Shown one piece after another: positions 1-5,013 of a stretch of DNA of 5,013 nucleotides; within the stretch, counting starts at the first letter, position 1, and each line of letters starts with the position of its first letter. Source of the DNA: an uncultured bacterium (GTDB lineage: Bacteria; Verrucomicrobiota; Kiritimatiellia; CAIKKV01; CAITUY01); the NCBI GenBank assembly GCA_903934155.1, contig CAIZMS010000025.1, positions 1 through 5,013 of the forward strand, written 5' to 3'. The position numbers were made by a program, and so were the translations under genes. The notes below the pieces were generated by a model that saw only the letters and a program-made list of their open reading frames with translations, made no database searches and was not told where the DNA came from.

Positions 1-1559
1 GACGCCTGCGAGGCGGAGGAACGAACCCCGGCCGTGTTGAAGGCAATGACCTTGTACTGGTAGATCGTGCCATCCTTGAGCGATCCGAGGCCGGGCTTGG
101 GCTTGATCTCGCCGCGATCAAGATAGGCGGCCGTCTCCCGCCCTACAACGCGACCGACCTGCACCCACTCCTCGGAGTTCTCATCAGCCCGCCAGATTTC
201 GTAACCCATGACCGCCTTGTCGGCATTCACCGGCCAGGCAATGGGTATTTCGCGCGGCCGGTTTCCGGTCAAGGTGATCGTGCCGACCTCGGCGGGAACG
301 CCACGGGTCGTCGCCTTGACCGCCTCGGAATCCGCACTTTCAGCCGTCACCGCATTCATGGCGCGAATCCGGTAATAATAGTCGGCCTCATCCTCCAGAT
401 TTCCAGGATTGGCGCCGCCATCCAGAAAGGAAACGGCAAGCCGGCCAGGAACCGACGCGATTTTCTCGAAGGAGCCCGCCGCCAGTCGGGATCGATACAC
501 ATCATAACGAACCACATCGGATTCCGGGCTGGGCGCCCAGGACAACGGAACGCACCGGACCTCGTCCGAAACCACGGTTACCTTCTGAACCCGGGCGGGG
601 GGCGGCAGGGTGGTGACCTCAACAGGAGCGGAAGGAGCGCTTTCAGCATTGACGCGATTGATCGTGACGACCCGGTAGCGGTAAGGAGTGCTGTCTCGCA
701 AGGTGGACGCCGCCGTGCCGCCATCCAGAAATAGCGAAACCGACACCGATCCGACTCGTTCAAACTTATCAGAGCCCGCCGGAGCCCGCTCAATGCGATA
801 GAGACTGACAGCCGGAGAAGAAGACGGCGCCCAGGAAATTTTCACAGCGCGCGAGCTTGGCGCGGTAACTGTCACGCCGCCCGGAGCGACCGGAGGCGGA
901 GCTGTGATGGTTTTGACGACCTTCGAGGCAATGCTTTCCGGTCCGTCCTTATCGAGAATGGCGACAAGCTGATAGTAATAGGCAGTCTTATCCTTCAGAG
1001 GAAGGCTCTCCGAGCCGCGATCCCGGTATTGAATTTTACGGGGCGCCACCTCGTCAATGGCGGCAAAGGGACCTGTCGGGGATTCTGACCGTTCGATCCG
1101 GTAACGGTAAACCTCGTCGGCCGGGGCAGTCCAGGTGATCGTGGCCTCACGCAGCCCCCCGTCGGAAACCGCAACGCCTTCGGGCTGTCCATAAAGCGTA
1201 CGCCGCTTGGGCGCACCATCCGCCTCGGCAACCGGGCCGCCCGTCCCGGCAACCGGCGCAACAACCACTGGAGCTGGCGCCGCCTGAACCGGAGCCATCA
1301 CAGAGGACGCCGCCATCACCGGCGCGTGAGCCACAGGCGCCGGGGCCGAAACGGGGCCCTGAGTTACAGGCGCCTGGACCGGGGCCGTGACGATCGTATT
1401 CCGGCGGGGATCATTTGTCTCATAGACCACCGCACTGCCGACCTGATTGGCAACCACTTCACGGGGCAGATAATCGGGCACCCGTTCCCGGGTTCGACAC
1501 CCGGCCAGCACCAAAATCAGTCCCAGCACCCTCGCGACAGAAATCACACTTGAACGCAT
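1..1559 (-). CDS. Secreted lipoprotein with at least four fibronectin type III repeats (C-terminus beyond left edge)
   Basis: The reading frame runs open from the ATG at 1559 to the left edge: 519 complete codons with no stop, so the C-terminus is missing. Residues 1-21 form a lipoprotein signal: Arg at 2 and 10, a hydrophobic stretch (VLGLILVLAG) and a lipobox L-A-G-C with Cys21 as the predicted lipidated residue, which implies membrane anchoring after export. Residues about 59-110 are a Pro/Val/Ala-rich linker. Four repeats of about 95 residues follow (about 125-219, 222-317, 321-418 and 421-519), each with the FN3 pattern: a Trp in the B strand (ITW, ISW, LSW, IAW), Y.I.R or Y.VYR, then an aromatic Y-x-Y/YYY strand near the end. 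Repeats 2 and 3 share FLDGG and an N-x-V-x-AES ending. FN3 repeats generally serve as spacers or binding modules, and no catalytic domain is visible. The start is supported by AAGGAG (1568-1573) eight bases upstream. It lies 28 bases after the phosphatase gene, so the two are probably cotranscribed. Its ligand and role are unknown. Confidence 0.88.
   Translation of the reverse strand, partial: MRSSVISVARVLGLILVLAGCRTRERVPDYLPREVVANQVGSAVVYETNDPRRNTIVTAPVQAPVTQGPVSAPAPVAHAPVMAASSVMAPVQAAPAPVVVAPVAGTGGPVAEADGAPKRRTLYGQPEGVAVSDGGLREATITWTAPADEVYRYRIERSESPTGPFAAIDEVAPRKIQYRDRGSESLPLKDKTAYYYQLVAILDKDGPESIASKVVKTITAPPPVAPGGVTVTAPSSRAVKISWAPSSSPAVSLYRIERAPAGSDKFERVGSVSVSLFLDGGTAASTLRDSTPYRYRVVTINRVNAESAPSAPVEVTTLPPPARVQKVTVVSDEVRCVPLSWAPSPESDVVRYDVYRSRLAAGSFEKIASVPGRLAVSFLDGGANPGNLEDEADYYYRIRAMNAVTAESADSEAVKATTRGVPAEVGTITLTGNRPREIPIAWPVNADKAVMGYEIWRADENSEEWVQVGRVVGRETAAYLDRGEIKPKPGLGSLKDGTIYQYKVIAFNTAGVRSSASQA
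1230..1385 (-). repeat. Degenerate Pro-Val-rich linker coding repeat
   Basis: This stretch encodes residues 59-110 of the FN3 lipoprotein, where the dipeptide Pro-Val recurs nine times (many as Ala-Pro-Val) at intervals of about 4-10 residues among Ala, Gln, Ser and Met. At the DNA level the 9-mer ACAGGCGCC occurs at 1333-1341 and again at 1366-1374, exactly 33 bases (11 codons) apart, which suggests growth by short duplication. Such Pro-rich segments usually form an extended tether between a lipid anchor and folded domains; here it lies between Cys21 and the first FN3 repeat. Confidence 0.6.
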
Positions 1560-1587
1560 ATCCGATTCTCCTTAGCCTCACCCCAAT

Positions 1588-2067
1588 TCAACCCTTATCA
1601 ATACCACCCCCCTTTTCCCTCAAACAAGCCTGATCTTTCAGCCGATCGAAGAGCGAATGGACCTTTTGCTCGATTTTCGCCAAGGCGATGTCCGGCGTCA
1701 CGGCCCACAGATCGGGAACATTCCAGTACTCGATTCGTTTTGCCCACTCCGGATAACGTTGCCGGATCATGGGCAGGTGCTCCTGTTCATCAAGCGCAAT
1801 AATAAGATTGGCGTTCTGGAAGTCCTGTTCCTGGACCTGCACGGGAAGCCGGGCGGCTGAGTCGTCGTGGATGTTGAGATTTTTGAGTCGTTGTAGAACG
1901 TGCGAGGATATGGGCCCTACGTTATCAACGCCGAGCTCGGTTGCCACACCACGGGAAGTGGAGTTTATCGAACAAGAGGTTGAGACTGCCAGATAATTGA
2001 ACAGTATTTCGGCGAAGCGGCTCCGGTAGTAATTGCCGGTGCAAAGAAAGAGAACCTTGAATGTCAT
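1588..2067 (-). CDS. Low-molecular-weight protein-tyrosine-phosphatase-like protein (LMWPTP/arsenate reductase fold)
   Basis: This 159-residue protein has the usual length of the cytoplasmic LMWPTP family, which removes phosphate from phosphotyrosine through a cysteinyl-phosphate intermediate; some relatives are arsenate reductases. The P-loop is at the N-terminus after a beta strand (VLFL): C9-T-G-N-Y-Y-R15-S16, matching C-x5-R-S with Cys9 as predicted nucleophile and Arg15 as phosphate binder. Family members usually have a small residue and often a second Cys where Tyr13-Tyr14 stand here. The general-acid Asp, normally in an Asp-Pro pair, is best matched by Asp119 in VPDLW, where Leu replaces Pro. 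The start is firm: the P-loop needs this N-terminus, and upstream the frame has no ATG, GTG or TTG before a TAG stop. There is no convincing Shine-Dalgarno site, in line with the leaderless promoter described separately. GC is about 53% over 300 bases counted, lower than in pgi (62% in one 60-base line). Its substrate is unknown: a Wzb-like role in polysaccharide control is possible, but no tyrosine kinase is present here. Confidence 0.87.
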   Translation of the reverse strand: MTFKVLFLCTGNYYRSRFAEILFNYLAVSTSCSINSTSRGVATELGVDNVGPISSHVLQRLKNLNIHDDSAARLPVQVQEQDFQNANLIIALDEQEHLPMIRQRYPEWAKRIEYWNVPDLWAVTPDIALAKIEQKVHSLFDRLKDQACLREKGGGIDKG

Positions 2068-2073
2068 GAACGT

Positions 2074-2102
2074 ATTATCCGCATTGCTGCCTCGGGGGTC
2101 AA
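2074..2102 (-). promoter_or_regulatory. Sigma70-type promoter of the phosphatase gene, predicted leaderless
   Basis: Reading the minus strand, a -35 box TTGACC (2102-2097) is followed by exactly 17 bases and a -10 box GATAAT (2079-2074); each matches five of six consensus bases. Six bases (ACGTTC) separate the -10 box from the ATG at 2067, so the usual start point seven bases downstream is the A of the start codon. The transcript would therefore have no 5' leader, which fits the missing Shine-Dalgarno site. It probably also drives the FN3 lipoprotein gene downstream. Confidence 0.6.
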
Positions 2103-2135
2103 GTTGAGCAAGATAGCTCTAATCCTTAAGCGCAG

Positions 2136-2158
2136 GTCGGGCATTAGCATGCCACGAC
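2136..2158. other. Bulged inverted repeat in the divergent intergenic region
   Basis: GTCG + GGCAT, loop TAGC, ATGCC + A + CGAC pair as a 9-bp stem with one bulged A (2154). It sits between the divergent phosphatase promoter and the pgi start, about 34 bases upstream of the phosphatase -35 box. No T-run follows it on either strand, so it is not an intrinsic terminator. It could be an operator-like dyad or a structured part of a pgi leader; a chance dyad cannot be excluded. Confidence 0.3.
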
Positions 2159-2255
2159 GCCCCAGGCAACGGGCGATCACAATGCTCCACTTCTGATTTG
2201 GGGCTTTCCATGGAGGGGTGTTTTCCGGTATTCAATTTTCCGCTACTTTCAATAG

Positions 2256-2261
2256 AAGGAG
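2256..2261 (+). promoter_or_regulatory. Shine-Dalgarno site that fixes the pgi start
   Basis: AAGGAG lies eight bases before the ATG at 2270. The in-frame ATG at 2198 would add 24 residues unlike any Pgi N-terminus I know and has no comparable site, so translation is assigned to 2270. The FN3 lipoprotein gene has the same AAGGAG with the same eight-base spacing. Confidence 0.8.
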
Positions 2262-2269
2262 ACCGACTT

Positions 2270-3895
2270 ATGCCCAGAACACCAAGACTGAACAAACGCC
2301 CCGAATGGAAGGCGCTGAAGAAACATGCCGACGTCATCAAGGCCACACACCTGCGGGATCTCTTCCGTGATGACCCGGGTCGCGGCAAACGCCTCGCCCT
2401 GGACGCCTGCGGAATCTATCTCGACTATTCCAAGAACCGGATCACCGACGAAACCCTGAAGCTCCTCCTCGATCTCGCCCGCGCCTGCCGCGTCCAGGAA
2501 GCCGCCGGGGATATGTTTGCCGGAAAAGCCATTAACGAGACCGAAAAGCGCGCCGTCCTTCATGTCGCTCTCCGCAACCGATCCAATGCCCACATTCTCG
2601 TTAACCGCAAGGATGTGATGCCGGAGATCAATGCCGTACTCGAGAAGATGGCCGGCTTCGCCCGGAAAGTCCGTGCCGGGGAATGGCTGGGGTACACCGG
2701 AAAACCGATCACGAATATTGTCAACATCGTCATCGGCGGCTCAGACCTGGGACCCGTCATGGCCTATGAGGCGCTGAAACCCTATGCCGACCGGAAGTTA
2801 ACCCTGCGGTTCGTGTCCAATGTTGATGCCACCCATTTCGCCGAATGCACCCGCGATCTTGACCCGGCCGAAACCTTGTTCATCGTGGCCTCCAAGACCT
2901 TCACCACGCAAGAGACCATGACCAACGCCGAGAGCGCACGGGACTGGTGTCTCGCCGCCCTCAAGGACAGAGCCGCCGTGGCGCGTCATTTCGTAGCCGT
3001 TTCCACGGCCGCCGATGAGGTCGCCAAATTCGGGATCGATCCCGCCAATATGTTCGGGTTCTGGGACTGGGTGGGCGGTCGCTATTCCCTGTGCTCCGCC
3101 ATCGGCCTGCCGGTCATGATCGCCATCGGCCCCGAACATTTCACCGCCATGCTGGATGGCTTTCACGCCATGGACCGGCATTTCGCCGAAGCGCCGCTGG
3201 AACAGAACATGCCGGTGCTCCTCGCGCTCCTCGGCCTCTGGTACAATAATTTCTTCAACGCCCAGACCCAGGCAATCCTGCCCTACGACCAGTACCTGGC
3301 CCGCTTCGCGGCGTATTTCCAGCAGGCTGACATGGAGAGCAACGGCAAGGGGGTCGACAAGCAGGGCAAGCCGGTCCAGTGGGAAACCGGCCCCGTGATC
3401 TGGGGCGAGCCCGGCACCAATGGCCAGCACGCCTTCTACCAGCTCATCCATCAGGGCACCAAGCTCATCCCCTGCGACTTCATCGGCTTCATCAAGAGCC
3501 AGAACCCGATCGGCGACCACCACGACAAGTTCATGGCGAACTACTTCGCCCAGACCGAAGCGCTGGCCTTCGGCAAATCCGAGGCTGAGGTCGTGACCGA
3601 GGGAACGCCGGCGAAACTGGCTCCCTTCAAAGTGTTCAACGGAAACCGACCCACCAACAGCATTCTCGCTGAACGGCTGACGCCCAAGGTGCTAGGCGCC
3701 CTGATTGCCCTCTATGAGCACAAAATCTTTGTGCAAGGCGTTATCTGGAATGTCTATTCCTTTGACCAATGGGGCGTCCAACTCGGCAAGCTCCTCGCCA
3801 ATAAGATCCTGCCGGAATTGAAGACCCCGAGTGCCGTCCTAGGGCATGATTCATCCACGAATGAGTTGATCCGCCGGTACATGGCGGGGAAATGA
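2270..3895 (+). CDS. pgi: Glucose-6-phosphate isomerase
   Basis: This is a cytoplasmic enzyme that interconverts glucose-6-phosphate and fructose-6-phosphate in glycolysis and gluconeogenesis. The 541 residues align by eye from end to end with E. coli Pgi (549 aa), with a short deletion near residues 440-452. Visible landmarks are LDYSKNRIT (51-59), the sugar-phosphate-binding GGSDLG (156-161) and SKTFTTQET (208-216), the first family signature DWVGGRYSLCSAIG (266-279, with Arg271), WGEPGTNGQH (378-387, catalytic base Glu380), the ring-opening His394 in LIHQGT, and the second signature around SFDQWGVQLGK (497-507, catalytic Lys507). All catalytic residues are present. One oddity is Gln504 where the second signature has Glu (GVELGK in E. 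coli). The start at 2270 follows the AAGGAG site; a 24-residue upstream extension is rejected. The stop overlaps the rmlD start by four bases, which implies one transcript and coupled translation. I see no clear promoter in 2103-2255. Confidence 0.97.
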   Translation: MPRTPRLNKRPEWKALKKHADVIKATHLRDLFRDDPGRGKRLALDACGIYLDYSKNRITDETLKLLLDLARACRVQEAAGDMFAGKAINETEKRAVLHVALRNRSNAHILVNRKDVMPEINAVLEKMAGFARKVRAGEWLGYTGKPITNIVNIVIGGSDLGPVMAYEALKPYADRKLTLRFVSNVDATHFAECTRDLDPAETLFIVASKTFTTQETMTNAESARDWCLAALKDRAAVARHFVAVSTAADEVAKFGIDPANMFGFWDWVGGRYSLCSAIGLPVMIAIGPEHFTAMLDGFHAMDRHFAEAPLEQNMPVLLALLGLWYNNFFNAQTQAILPYDQYLARFAAYFQQADMESNGKGVDKQGKPVQWETGPVIWGEPGTNGQHAFYQLIHQGTKLIPCDFIGFIKSQNPIGDHHDKFMANYFAQTEALAFGKSEAEVVTEGTPAKLAPFKVFNGNRPTNSILAERLTPKVLGALIALYEHKIFVQGVIWNVYSFDQWGVQLGKLLANKILPELKTPSAVLGHDSSTNELIRRYMAGK

Positions 3896-4773
3896 AACCC
3901 GTGCCCCATATCTTACTGATCGGGAACGACGGACAAGTCGGCTACGAGCTGGAACGCTCACTGGCTCCGCTGGGGCGGGTAACGGCACTGTGTTATCCTG
4001 CTCTTGATTTCGCGCAGCCTGATTCGATTGTCAAGGCGGTGCGGACGGCCAGGCCGGATCTGATTGTTAATGCGGCAGCCTACACGGCGGTGGATAAGGC
4101 GGAGACCGACACGGCGGCCTGCTGGAAGCTCAACGCCGCCGCGCCCGCGATTCTCGCCGAGGAGGCTAAACGACTGGGCGCGGGACTGGTTCACTATTCC
4201 ACCGATTTCGTTTTCGACGGACAGAAAAAAGCGCCTTACACGGAAGAGGACACCCCGCATCCCCTGGGTGTTTATGGGCAAACCAAACTCGATGGCGATC
4301 TAGCAATCCGGGAATCCGGCGTGCCCCACCTGATTTTCCGACTCGCCTGGGTGTACGGACGGCGCGGAAAGAATTTTCTGCTGACGATGCAGCGATTGGC
4401 CGGAGAAGGAAAACCGATCCGAGTGGTTGCCGACCAGATCGGCTGTCCCACCTGGTGCCGGACCATCGCAGACGTCACGGCCGCCGTCCTGGCGAAAACA
4501 CAGACTCCGGATGGCGCCTTCAACCTTCGCGATGTCAGCGGCCTGTACCATTGTGTGTGTTCAGGCGAAACCTCCTGGCATGGCTTTGCCCGAACCTTTA
4601 TCCCGCCGGAAATCCCCGTCACCCCCATCACCACCGCCGACTACCCGACCCCGGCGGAACGCCCCCCCTACTCCGTCCTGTCCTGCGCCAAACTTGAAAA
4701 CACTTTCGCCATCACCCTTCCCTCCTGGCAAACCGCCCTGCAGGAGTGCCTGGGGGAGAAAAGCTGTTATTAA
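3892..4773 (+). CDS. rmlD: dTDP-4-dehydrorhamnose reductase (RmlD)
   Basis: RmlD catalyses the last step of dTDP-L-rhamnose synthesis, NAD(P)H reduction of dTDP-4-dehydro-L-rhamnose, feeding rhamnose into O-antigen, capsule or other surface glycans. It is a 293-residue short-chain dehydrogenase of usual length. Visible motifs are the nucleotide-binding GNDGQVG (11-17), NAAAYTAVDKAE (60-71), STDFVFDG (103-110) with Thr104, the catalytic Tyr128-x3-Lys132 in YGQTK, WVYG (153-156), DQIGCPTW (181-188) and SGETSWHGFA (224-233). Phe106 stands where STDYVFDG has Tyr, a position I recall as substrate-contacting in the Salmonella enzyme. The ATG overlaps the pgi stop (ATGA, 3892-3895) and only a weak GGGGA precedes it, so translation probably depends on ribosomes finishing pgi; a GTG at 3901 is an alternative start three codons later. 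rmlA, rmlB and rmlC are absent here, so they must lie elsewhere if the pathway is complete. Related sugar-nucleotide reductases are a less likely alternative. Confidence 0.92.
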   Translation: MKPVPHILLIGNDGQVGYELERSLAPLGRVTALCYPALDFAQPDSIVKAVRTARPDLIVNAAAYTAVDKAETDTAACWKLNAAAPAILAEEAKRLGAGLVHYSTDFVFDGQKKAPYTEEDTPHPLGVYGQTKLDGDLAIRESGVPHLIFRLAWVYGRRGKNFLLTMQRLAGEGKPIRVVADQIGCPTWCRTIADVTAAVLAKTQTPDGAFNLRDVSGLYHCVCSGETSWHGFARTFIPPEIPVTPITTADYPTPAERPPYSVLSCAKLENTFAITLPSWQTALQECLGEKSCY

Positions 4774-4806
4774 TCCTCATCATGGGTTGTTTATGGAATG
4801 GCGACG

Positions 4807-4863
4807 GTTGGTGTACCGCCTTCAGGCGGCTGAGAAAAGGCCGGCTAAAGCCGGTACACCAGC
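4807..4863. repeat. Three-way-junction palindromic element (candidate dispersed repeat)
   Basis: The outer arms GGTGTA (4810-4815) and TACACC (4855-4860) pair, and three further pairs extend the stem outward to 4807/4863 (one is a G-T wobble). Directly abutting the outer stem are two 5-bp hairpins: CCGCC-TTCA-GGCGG (4816-4829) and CCGGC-TAAA-GCCGG (4841-4854), joined by an 11-base linker CTGAGAAAAGG. The two Cs at 4816-4817 and the two Gs at 4853-4854 can join either the outer or the inner stems. No T-run follows, so it is not a typical terminator. The layout resembles REP/BIME-like intergenic repeats, but copy number cannot be judged from one copy. Confidence 0.6.
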
Positions 4864-4959
4864 GTTGGGAACCTCGAACGCTTGCCTTAAGTAAGTGCTA
4901 TTCGGTTGTTATGTTGAGCACGAAAGACTAGGATGCAACCCATCTTGGTTTTGAATCAT

Positions 4960-4968
4960 GGGGAGGAG
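4960..4968 (+). promoter_or_regulatory. Shine-Dalgarno site deciding between two adjacent glmM ATGs
   Basis: GGGGAGGAG precedes two consecutive ATG codons at 4970 and 4973. The GGAGG core (4962-4966) is six bases from the second ATG but only three from the first, so 4973 is the better start; the difference is one residue. Confidence 0.6.
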
Positions 4969-4972
4969 CATG

Positions 4973-5013
4973 ATGGAACGATTATTTGGAACGGATGGAA
5001 TCAGGGGACGGGC
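4973..5013 (+). CDS. glmM: Phosphoglucosamine mutase, N-terminal fragment (cut by right edge)
   Basis: Only 13 codons and two further bases lie in the window. They encode MERLFGTDGIRGR and then Ala or another GC-started codon. FGTDGIRG is the near-invariant N-terminal motif of GlmM, which converts glucosamine-6-phosphate to glucosamine-1-phosphate in the cytoplasm on the way to UDP-GlcNAc for peptidoglycan and lipopolysaccharide. Other alpha-D-phosphohexomutases share parts of this motif, so a related mutase is possible, but the position right at the N-terminus favours GlmM. The catalytic serine loop lies beyond the edge. It follows rmlD in the same direction after a gap of 199 bases that holds the three-way-junction element, so it may have its own promoter. 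An alternative start is the ATG at 4970. Confidence 0.85.
   Translation, partial: MERLFGTDGIRGR

Noticed and set aside
995..1264. Short minus-strand frames inside the FN3 lipoprotein (also 578-793)
   Set aside because: They are in other frames than the continuous 519-codon FN3 frame, which carries the lipobox and repeats.
2104..2109. TTGAGC as a -35 box for pgi, facing the phosphatase -35
   Set aside because: No acceptable -10 box lies 15-18 bases downstream (TAAGCG at 17 bases matches poorly).
2198..2269. In-frame upstream ATG extending Pgi by 24 residues
   Set aside because: The extension has no resemblance to Pgi N-termini and no good ribosome site, while AAGGAG lies eight bases before the ATG at 2270.
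2798..3523. 241-residue open frame antisense to pgi
   Set aside because: It lies wholly inside a clear pgi gene, has composition typical of an antisense shadow (rich in Gly, Val, Glu and His) and no recognisable domain.
4807..4863. tRNA gene or intrinsic terminator
   Set aside because: The fold is cloverleaf-like but only 57 bases long, with no anticodon arm or T-loop consensus, and no T-run follows the hairpins on the plus strand.
4427..4894. 155-residue open frame overlapping rmlD and the intergenic element
   Set aside because: It is out of frame with the conserved RmlD motifs, is Pro/Arg-rich as expected of a shadow, and its end is just the palindromic element translated.
4895..4921. GTGCT/AGCAC inverted repeat upstream of glmM
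   Set aside because: The stem is only 5 bp with a 17-base loop, easily a chance match.
4906..4934. Possible glmM promoter TTGTTA-N17-TAGGAT
   Set aside because: Each box matches only four of six consensus bases, which is expected often by chance; not strong enough to list as a feature.

Overview
The window looks like chromosomal DNA from a moderately GC-rich (roughly 55-62% in the lines I counted) Gram-negative bacterium. The signs are a lipoprotein with a classical lipobox, an E. coli-type glucose-6-phosphate isomerase, a dTDP-rhamnose pathway enzyme, and AAGGAG Shine-Dalgarno sites eight bases before two start codons. I cannot fix the phylum from the sequence. The PVC group (Verrucomicrobiota/Kiritimatiellota-like) is a guess from overall style, not a measured result. 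No transposase, integrase, phage gene, CRISPR array, tRNA or rRNA is visible.

Layout. Positions 1-2067 hold two minus-strand genes. The first is a low-molecular-weight protein-tyrosine-phosphatase-like protein (2067 to 1588). After a 28-base gap comes a large secreted lipoprotein built of fibronectin type III repeats (1559 to beyond the left edge). Positions 2068-2269 are a divergent intergenic region. It carries a near-consensus sigma70-type promoter for the phosphatase gene, placed so that the transcript should start at or next to the ATG, and a bulged 9-bp dyad. Positions 2270-4773 hold two plus-strand genes: pgi (glucose-6-phosphate isomerase) and, overlapping its stop by 4 bases, rmlD (dTDP-4-dehydrorhamnose reductase). 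Positions 4774-4972 are intergenic and contain a compact DNA element that folds as a three-way junction. The right edge cuts the first codons of glmM (phosphoglucosamine mutase).

How the genes work together. The plus-strand genes all concern hexose phosphates and cell-surface sugars. Pgi interconverts glucose-6-P and fructose-6-P. Glucose-6-P leads (via glucose-1-P and RmlA/B/C, not in this window) to the RmlD substrate for dTDP-L-rhamnose. Fructose-6-P leads (via GlmS) to the GlmM substrate for UDP-GlcNAc. The minus-strand pair is probably a separate unit. A link between the phosphatase and surface polysaccharide control, as in Wzb-type systems, is possible, but no partner kinase is visible.

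I do not see convincing evidence of a wholly new system. The best leads are the three-way-junction element at 4807-4863, the predicted leaderless phosphatase transcript, and some substitutions at otherwise conserved enzyme positions.
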